Positions 57,661-64,000 of a stretch of DNA of 64,000 nt are shown here, in pieces; within the stretch, counting starts at the first letter, position 1, and the number at the start of each line of letters is the position of its first letter. The translations under genes were made by a program, and so were the position numbers. Origin of the DNA: Heliocidaris tuberculata (Eukaryota; Echinodermata; Echinoidea; Camarodonta; Echinometridae); contig CM046832.1 in NCBI GenBank assembly GCA_025618425.1, positions 49,730,026 through 49,794,025 of the forward strand, read 5' to 3'. The notes under the pieces were generated by a model. The model was not told where the DNA came from and did no database searches. It saw nothing but the letters and a program-made list of their open reading frames with translations.

Positions 57661-59238
57661 AGGACTCAGGCGGACAGCCCATAATCGAAGGGGGTGCCTT
57701 TTGTCCGAATATTAACTTTCCACTATTTTTTTTTGGGGGGGGGGGTAGCAGAAACAAATTTCCCAGATATATTTGTGGCGAGTGTGGAACCGAAAATTTA
57801 AGCAGTGGAAAGGAGAAATAATGGCCAACTTTAAATTCTAACTAGGCATATGATATTGGGAATACACCAAAGGCCTTCCCAAGGTTCTCGAGGGAAGAGG
57901 GGAGAGGGGGTTAGGACCAACAACAACCAAAATGATAGCAGATGCAAATCATCTAGAATTGTCAGGAAAAAGAAAACGGTATATATTTTCGCCGACAGCG
58001 CTTTGAACTGGAAGTAAGTTTATGGGGGAACCGCTGGCCCTCTAGATCTGTAGGGTCTATCGAGGGATGGGAAAGGGGGGGGGGCAATAAAACGGACCCC
58101 CGCAAAAAGTAATAATATGTATATGAAAATTGTATCCCGGAATAAGATTCATAATGTATTTTTTCTCAGACACACGAGAAAACATTCCATTTCGCGCCCA
58201 AAATGAATGGTAAATGAATCGTAAGCTAATTTCAAAATAATGCCGACTTTAAATATGACGATAAGAGTTATCGGCAGCGGTGGGGGGGGGGGGGGCTTGA
58301 GGGATCACACTCCCACTCAAAATTGCTGTCGGCAAATGCGCCACCTCTGTCGGCAAAAAAGGAGGGAGAAAATGGGGAGAGGGAAGAGGAAAGAGAAAAG
58401 AAAAAGGAGAAAAGAGAAAGGAAAAGGGAAAGGGGAAGAAAAGGAAAAGGAAAGGAAAACTAAAACAGAAAGAAAAGAGGGACAGGAAAAGGGAAGCAAA
58501 GAAAAAGAAGGAAAACCTTTTTTTGGTTTGTTTTGGTTTTTTGTTTTTTTCCTCGCTCTCAAAAAAGTGAATAGATAATATTCGGGCAAAATGCGTCCCC
58601 CTTCGGCAATGGGCTGTACATAGCCCCCTCCCGAGGATTTTCAAAGTTCCGATGTTTGGCCAGCCACCACTTCATATTCGGGTAGAGAGGTGCCAGAATA
58701 TCCACATATTTGGGTAGTGAGGTTTCCTGATATATAACTTCTGTACATTTTTACTAAGAAAAGTTTGTTTTTGTTTTTTTTTGTTTTGTTTTGTTTTTTA
58801 ATTTAGAAGTTGAAAAGTTGATATTCGGGTAAAAGGCGTCAGCCTATCCCCTTGCGAAAATGGGCCCGTATGATCATGACTTCTACATCTGCGTTTTTCT
58901 TGTATCATTGTGTGAGGGGAGATTAGGGTGTACCGTGTAGCATTTTTTGGCAAATTTGGGTGTCACACTCTAAAAATCTGTCGGCAAATTTGGGTGTCAC
59001 ACCCAAAATTTTGATGTCAAATTTGGGTGTCCCACCCCACCGCCATTCAAATGTTCTAGCGATGCCCCTGGATATCGGCGTTGATTCAATCTTCATTCCT
59101 CTTTCTGTCTGGACTACAAGATCCCTTATCTTTCATAAGCTTTTGTTTTGCCACTTTAATCCCATTTGAAGGGGTAATCTAGGAAAATCTGTACTGTCCC
59201 TTTCCTATTTAATGGTTTTTAATCTCCGATTTGTATAC
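57661..59238. other. No gene; homopolymer and purine tracts
   Basis: G-runs lie near 57735 and 58283 and an AG-rich tract at 58355-58515, whose open frames are Lys/Glu or Phe/Ser translations of the tract. Three copies of 'caaatttgggtgtc' with 'acac' or 'ccac' lie at 58950-59035, about 30 bp apart. Confidence 0.45.
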
Positions 59239-59246
59239 TTGAAATA

Positions 59247-60086
59247 CATAGGCGTAGACAGGGGGGCCCAGGGGGGCACTGCCCCCCCCCCCTATTCAGC
59301 CCCTAAAAAAAAAGTGAGAACGAAAAAGCGGGAGAATTGAGACAAAAAAAAATAAAAAGGCGCTACGAGTCGTTACCTTTCAATCACAATTTGCTAAAAC
59401 GTCAAAGTTTTCGCTCTTCGCGCGGAAAGGGGAAAATAACCCCCCTTCCCTGCCCCCACACCTATTACATACAGTAAAATATTGCGTCCAAATTATTGAA
59501 AAGCAGTCCGAGCGTCGAACTATAACTTTCCGCCTAAAAAATTTGTTTGCTACGGGCTGTTATCTTAATTTCTCTCAAATTTGTTAAAACGTCATAGCTT
59601 TCGCGCTTGGGGCGGGAGGGGGAAAAGTCCCCCCTCCCTGCACCCACCCCTGTTACAGTGCATTATTGCGTCCAAATAAATGAAATGCAGTCCGGGCGTC
59701 GAACTAACTTTCCGCCTAAAAAAAGGTGCTACGAGCCGTTATCTTTCTCTCAAATTTGCTATAAAACGTCAGAGCTTTCGCGCTTTGGGCGGCAGGGGGG
59801 GGGGGGGCGAACTCCCTCCTCCCTGCACCCACCTCTGTTACATACAGTGCAGTATTGCGTCCAAATAACTGAAAAGCAGTCCGGGCGTCGAACTAACTTT
59901 CCGCCTAAAAAAAAAGTTGCTGCGAGCCGTTATCTTTCTCTCAACCCCCCCCCCCCCCCCTTCACGCTTTGCGTGCTAATCACCAATTTCGCACGCTTCA
60001 ACCCCCCTAAAATGAAATCCTGGCTACGCGGGTCGATCCTTTACGTCTCCCCCCCCCCCCATTGAAAAATCCTGGCTACGCCATTG
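59247..60086. mobile_element. hAT-like element with exact 8-bp TSD and ~185-bp internal repeats
   Basis: It is flanked by TTGAAATA on both sides (59239-59246 and 60087-60094). The ends CATAGGCGTAGACAGG and, inverted from the right, CAATGGCGTAGCCAGG form a 16-bp terminal inverted repeat with three differences. Inside, a unit starting 'gctacgagccgttatctttc' and ending 'ctaactttccgcctaaaaa' recurs at about 59361, 59549, 59728 and 59919 (partial). The spacing is 179-191 bp. Open frames (59607-60065) are repeat translations. It is non-autonomous. Confidence 0.9.
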
Positions 60087-60357
60087 TTGAAATACCACAC
60101 CATGCTCTACTCATATGGCTCAATAAGTTTCACTTCTTTAATACACTACCCCCGAAAATCAACACATCTGATGTAAAAAATAGCTCCAATACCATTATGA
60201 CTATGATGATGATGATGATAATAATAATAGATAATAACAACAACATCAAAACCATAATGCTAATGCTATAATCATAATCTTAATCATAATAATCACGATA
60301 ACAACAATGACAATACTGATAAATGAAAATCATGTCTATATTGACATTTGATGGGTA

Positions 60358-60385
60358 GCCTCATCAGTTTTTATACTGATGAGGC
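60358..60385. repeat. Perfect hairpin, 11-bp stem
   Basis: GCCTCATCAGT and its complement are separated by TTTTAT. No T-tract or gene context suggests a terminator, and its role is unknown. Confidence 0.65.
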
Positions 60386-60439
60386 TTGGGGGAAATCAAT
60401 TACTAACCCAGCATTGAAAGCTACATGATTAATACTTTT

Positions 60440-60739
60440 TTTGAAAGGGTCCTGCCATTACATCAGTTATTTCAAGATAATGTATCATACACTGAAGACT
60501 GTAGTCTGTTCATTGAAAGGCTACTTTGAACAGTGAATGGCTTGTCTCAAATTTTGCATAGAGCTATAGTTCTTCGGAGAAATAACAATGGGGATCGGAC
60601 CTATTGTGTTGAGTTGAATGCGTGGGACGGAAGAATAGTGGGAGGGGCGGCTTTATACGTGCGTTCGATCCGCGCCAGCGTTTGTTGTTACGATGAAAAG
60701 ACAGGAAGTCTATTGACTATTGATATAAAGAAGAATTAG

Positions 60740-60791
<52 letters not shown>

Positions 60792-60880
60792 AACTGCAAA
60801 TCCCCTGTTAAACTTCAATTGTTCTCAATGACAAAGTAAAGTGTTATTATGCATAGGCGGCTATTACAGGTCTCAGGCCG
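60440..60880. repeat. Duplicated segment, copy 2, with (AG)n
   Basis: This is the counterpart of 57240-57660. The (AG)n run is much longer here (about 60740-60788) than in copy 1 (about 57571-57587), as expected of a microsatellite that expanded after duplication. Confidence 0.75.
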
Positions 60881-61928
60881 ACAGCAAGGACAAATGTTAG
60901 TATTGATTTGATTTGGGTTGATGAGTTAATGATATCATAATAAGATATTCTAAAAGTAAAAATCCCCTCATTGTACTATATACTTGTCTCTTCGCTACAA
61001 CAATAGTTATTTGCTGCATATCTAGAAAATGATCATGGGGAACAATTTAATATCATTACATATAAAGGGGTCTTTTTTGTCTTTAGTTCTAAATGTAGTT
61101 TTCAATTCGAAAATTAAAAAGACATACAAAACTGCATTTCTCATTATCCTATAAAAGTCCATTTCTCTCGTTTTCTTTGCCCTTAAATTATAAGTAGATT
61201 TTTCCATCATCATTCACGTCTTTAATTTCTGATATTGATTTCCACGTCTTATCCACATGCTATCATTTTAGAACATAACATATTTTTTTTAAAGATAACC
61301 ATGCGAACTGAGGAAAATAGAACAAGAATCAGAATATTTGGAGAAAACTGAGAGGGGGGGGGGGGGCACACTATGATCGTTGAAATGCAATAGACATATT
61401 CTAGTCATACAATATAAGAAGAATTGGAGAAGGGGAGAGAAAGGAATAAGAGGAGCAATAAAACATAAAGAACAATAAACTGTTAGGCAAGCCAATGCCA
61501 TCGGAAACTCACTCTATTTTTAGAATAATTATATATTCTATTTATTTTGTTGTTATTGTTCCAGTACTACACACTAGCCTTTCATATACATATACTGACA
61601 GAAGAGGGCGTACTTCCGGAATCAGTGAATGGTACCAAGAGCTTCTTTCTTTGAATTTATCAAGAAGATTGGCTCGGATCCGGGAAGACTGCATTATAGG
61701 CTCCATGCGATCGTTATGTAGAAGGCTCGGAGCTCCCTGCTGTCTTCACGCACAATAAGGATGCGTCCGTTCCGGATGCGTTCTTATGCACCACGACATT
61801 TCGCTAAACTACCTAAGTCATCAAGGGAAAAAAGAATATTAAACCTAAATTTTGCTTGTATTAATTTTTTTCTTGTGTTTGAATTGACATTAACACTTTT
61901 GTCTATTCAAATGTACAAAATCAAGTGA
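60881..61928. other. No gene recognised
   Basis: A G-run lies at 61356-61366. The motif at 61776-61808 is the inverted match of 52040-52076. The open frame at 61495-61758 has no family motif. Confidence 0.4.
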
Positions 61929-62004
61929 ACCAATTGCTGAGTTATTTCACTTGATTTTGTCTATTCAAATGTACAAAATCAAGTGAAATAACTCAGCAAT
62001 TGGT
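61929..62004. repeat. Perfect 32-bp inverted repeat
   Basis: The left arm (61929-61960) begins ACCAATTGCTGAGTTATTTC. The right arm (61973-62004) is its exact complement over all 32 bases, with a 12-base loop CTATTCAAATGT. The block TTGTCTATTCAAATGTACAA plus ATCAAGTGAA also occurs just upstream as a direct copy near 61900-61929. The arrangement therefore looks like a duplication followed by inversion. Confidence 0.9.
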
Positions 62005-62159
62005 TTCAGACTGAAATAACAAATGCAAAAATTGCTTGGTACAAGAGGATCTTGATTATACTTTTTTTTTTAAAGCCTGCTGCTCAGTCATCCGTGGTAG
62101 CAATATGGAAAAAGGGTATCATAAGACAGAATATAGAGGAGCTTGATTGATATCTGTGC

Positions 62160-62382
62160 AATGGACCTGTTCACTAATATATCAAAATTTTATGCATACT
62201 TTTAAAACAAAGGTTGTTCTTGACAACCTGAAAGCTTGTCAGAGGCTTGTCAGTAATGAATACAAACTGGATTCCAAGTAATGTAGTTCATTCATTAATA
62301 ACAGGTTAATGGAATACCTCGTTACTAGTTCCCCGGGAAAGAAACATCCATAAATTTGAATAACTTCATGAACAGGTCTATT
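62160..62382. mobile_element. MITE, second copy of 40966-41201
   Basis: It runs in the same orientation as the first copy, with ends 'ggacctgttcac' and 'tgaacaggtctatt', and shares 'acttttaaaacaaaggttgt', 'gcttgtcagaggcttgtcag' and 'aacaggttaatggaatacct'. A short internal deletion removes the 'catagcaaca' segment. Confidence 0.75.
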
Positions 62383-62763
62383 AACACATGAAAAGTACAT
62401 TTCCATTGCAGCCTGGCAGTCACATACCACAGATACCTGAAAAGCTCTTCTATTATGCCTTGTCAAACAGGTGAAGATGGACAATTGGTGTGTTTACCTA
62501 ATCCTGACAATATTTTTGGGCTACTTTTGAGAGAGCAATACATTTTTCACAATTTAATAACTTATCAATGAAATGATCAATTTATACCAAATTGCACCTC
62601 AAGAAAATTGTTATGCTCAAAATTATGTTACAAAAATTTAAATTGAATTGATCAAACTACTTCTGAGTTATCATAGTCAGAAGGTAAGAGAATGTTTTTT
62701 CTTTACATACAGAGCATTTGGGGGGTAGAAAGCGTTGTCAAAGGGCACTTTATTTCAGGGACT

Positions 62764-63020
62764 CTGACACCCCCTTCCCGATGGACAATTTTGTCAGTTT
62801 TTATATTTTTGGAAGTACATCCATAGTTCTTTCTTCTGACAAAATTTGGTCCCTGGACTCCAAGGGGACAAATTTACCCCAATTTTTAGGGGTCGTCTGA
62901 CACCCCATCCCGACGAAAGTATTTGTCATTTTTTTGTGTTTGTAACGTCCAGTCATACTACTTCCTACTGACAAAGTTTGGTGCATGGGAGAGATGGGGT
63001 GAAATCGACCCGACTTTGGG
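62764..63020. repeat. Two-copy tandem repeat, ~133-bp spacing
   Basis: Copies start at 'ctgacaccccc' (62764) and 'ctgacacccca' (62897). Each continues with 'cccga', a 'ttgtcatttttt'-like block and 'tactgacaaartttggt'. Divergence is substantial. Non-coding. Confidence 0.65.
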
Positions 63021-63877
63021 GTCTCTTTTGGAGGCTCTGGGGGCTTAACCCGACGGCTATGGTCAGGCTGTCAACCTTGTTGTTAACGACTTAGATGGTC
63101 TAAGTAACTTTACGTGGTCAAATCTTATGGGTAAAATGGGGGTGACTATTTTGGGACAGAGTTTGGTGAGGACTAAATTCAGGAGGTTACAATATATGAT
63201 TAATTTGTCTTTATAGCTAGCATTAATACAATGCTAGAGAAATGCTAAGCTGTAATGGCTGTATGTGGCGGGAAGGTATCGACTGCAATCTTACTTATAA
63301 CTGGAGATCATGATGGTCTAAGGTTTACTAACCTGGAAATACACAAATGCTTTACAACCAGAAGTTTCAAAGTTTCAAAGATTATTTATTTTCCACAAAC
63401 ATTTTTACCTTTTTTAATTTTTTTTAATAGTACATATGAAAATTAAGAACAGGAACATAGCAAATATGTGTATTGGAACATAGATATAACAGAACATCAT
63501 TCATTGGACTTACACTGATAAAGCGATATGTGGTATAATGCAAATATTGTAATTGTAAAGGAAAACATAAGTGGAGGAGTCTATAAAGTAAGCATGGCTA
63601 GTTGTGGTATTTAAGGTCTAGATATTGACAAACATTAAATTTGTTCATTTTAGCAGGTGTTCTAATAATTTGACCAGAGGAATACAACTATATATATATA
63701 TATATCATATACATATCGAAGAAAGAGTAAATACTCAGGAGTCAAATAAAAACACCGCAGGAGCCGAAAATTTGGACTGACGTTTCGGTCAAAGACTTTT
63801 ATCAAAGTAAGACAGAAAATAAACAACCAGATGCAAGAAATTAAGAAGACGCATAAGTTGCCAAGATTCAAATAAAA

Positions 63878-63910
63878 ATTTAAGCGCTAGGTAGTGCCTA
63901 GCGCTTAAAT
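63878..63910. repeat. Perfect 14-bp hairpin
   Basis: ATTTAAGCGCTAGG and its exact complement flank a 5-base loop TAGTG. It directly precedes, by ~20 bp, the last fragment of the 8640/39730 repeat family (63935-64000). Confidence 0.75.
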
Positions 63911-63934
63911 CATGCGTCGAGCATACTTTTATTA

Positions 63935-64000
63935 TTATCGCACTCAGAGAAAAATTACACCTTTAAGATATAATAATAATACATTTAAAAATATACCAGT
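63935..64000. repeat. Third fragment of the 8640/39730 repeat family
   Basis: The sequence 'gcactcagagaaaaattaca' followed by 'taataataatacatttaaaa' and 'atataccagt' matches 40129-40192 closely. The copy continues beyond the window edge. Confidence 0.75.

Noticed and set aside
58240..58644. Lys/Glu-rich and Phe/Ser-rich open frames on opposite strands
   Set aside because: They are translations of one long purine tract.
59607..60065. 152-codon plus-strand frame
   Set aside because: It translates the ~185-bp tandem units of the hAT-like element, with poly-Pro and Gly from C- and G-runs.
60358..60385. Hairpin as a transcription terminator
   Set aside because: It has no T-tract and no gene upstream, and intrinsic terminators are not expected in an animal genome.
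61495..61758. 87-codon frame as a gene exon
   Set aside because: No motif, no splice context, and it runs into the repeat motif at 61776-61808.
52040..61810. A Polinton/Maverick bounded by the inverted 30-bp sequences
   Set aside because: No DNA polymerase, integrase, ATPase or protease coding sequence lies between them, and the inverted match is far too short.

Overview
The window reads as intergenic DNA from a repeat-rich animal genome. It is AT-rich with long poly-A/T, poly-C/G, (GT)n and (AG)n runs. It carries LINEs, DIRS1-like and Ngaro-like tyrosine-recombinase retrotransposons, many small inverted-repeat DNA transposons, and several satellites or minisatellites. This mix fits a marine invertebrate. 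An echinoderm or another invertebrate deuterostome is my best guess, inferred from the repeat types only. I recognise no host protein-coding gene, rRNA, tRNA or CRISPR array. Every long coding stretch I can identify belongs to a mobile element.

Layout. 1-5 kb: a small hAT-like MITE (224-590), six copies of a ~186-bp tandem repeat (1185-2325), and a decayed LINE (2400-4760). 5-10 kb: diverged interspersed repeats and a ~1-kb foldback element (6115-7106). 10.8-16.3 kb, minus strand: a broken Ngaro-like retrotransposon with gag, RT/RNase H, tyrosine recombinase and an SGNH-hydrolase ORF. It has lost the RT palm, and its gag is split by a 1.49-kb DNA transposon (14164-15655) flanked by a 3-bp target duplication. 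17.3-18.7 kb: a satellite built on the palindrome CCAACGTTGG. 20.2-23.2 kb: two foldback elements and a local tandem duplication. 24.8-27.1 kb: diverged repeat monomers just upstream of an L1-like LINE.

27.6-38.2 kb: that LINE (LINE-A, plus strand). It is interrupted by a nearly complete DIRS1-like element (27878-33804) with inverted terminal repeats and an internal complementary region, and by a 262-bp hAT-like MITE (35344-35605) with an 8-bp target duplication. 38.6-39.7 kb: an element with ~37-bp terminal inverted repeats. 44.25-50.2 kb: a second L1-like LINE on the minus strand (LINE-B), interrupted near its ORF2 C-terminus by a 5'-truncated LINE of another clade (LINE-C, 44339-46509). 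Inverted copies of a ~470-bp repeat lie at 41350-41825 and 50460-50930, on either side of this cluster.

50.9-64 kb: an ATACGTCGTAT-rich foldback region, two hAT-like elements with 8-bp target duplications (53387-54600 and 59247-60086), a ~450-bp segment present twice, perfect hairpins, and fragments of repeats seen earlier in the window.

The nesting gives a relative history. LINE-A is older than its DIRS1 and MITE insertions, the Ngaro is older than its DNA transposon, and LINE-B is older than LINE-C. The DIRS1-like element looks youngest: its recombinase ORF is intact and its terminal repeats are nearly identical. The least ordinary observation is the Ngaro-associated SGNH-hydrolase ORF. 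It has no ATG ahead of its catalytic serine and is preceded by a good splice-acceptor sequence, which suggests expression by splicing.
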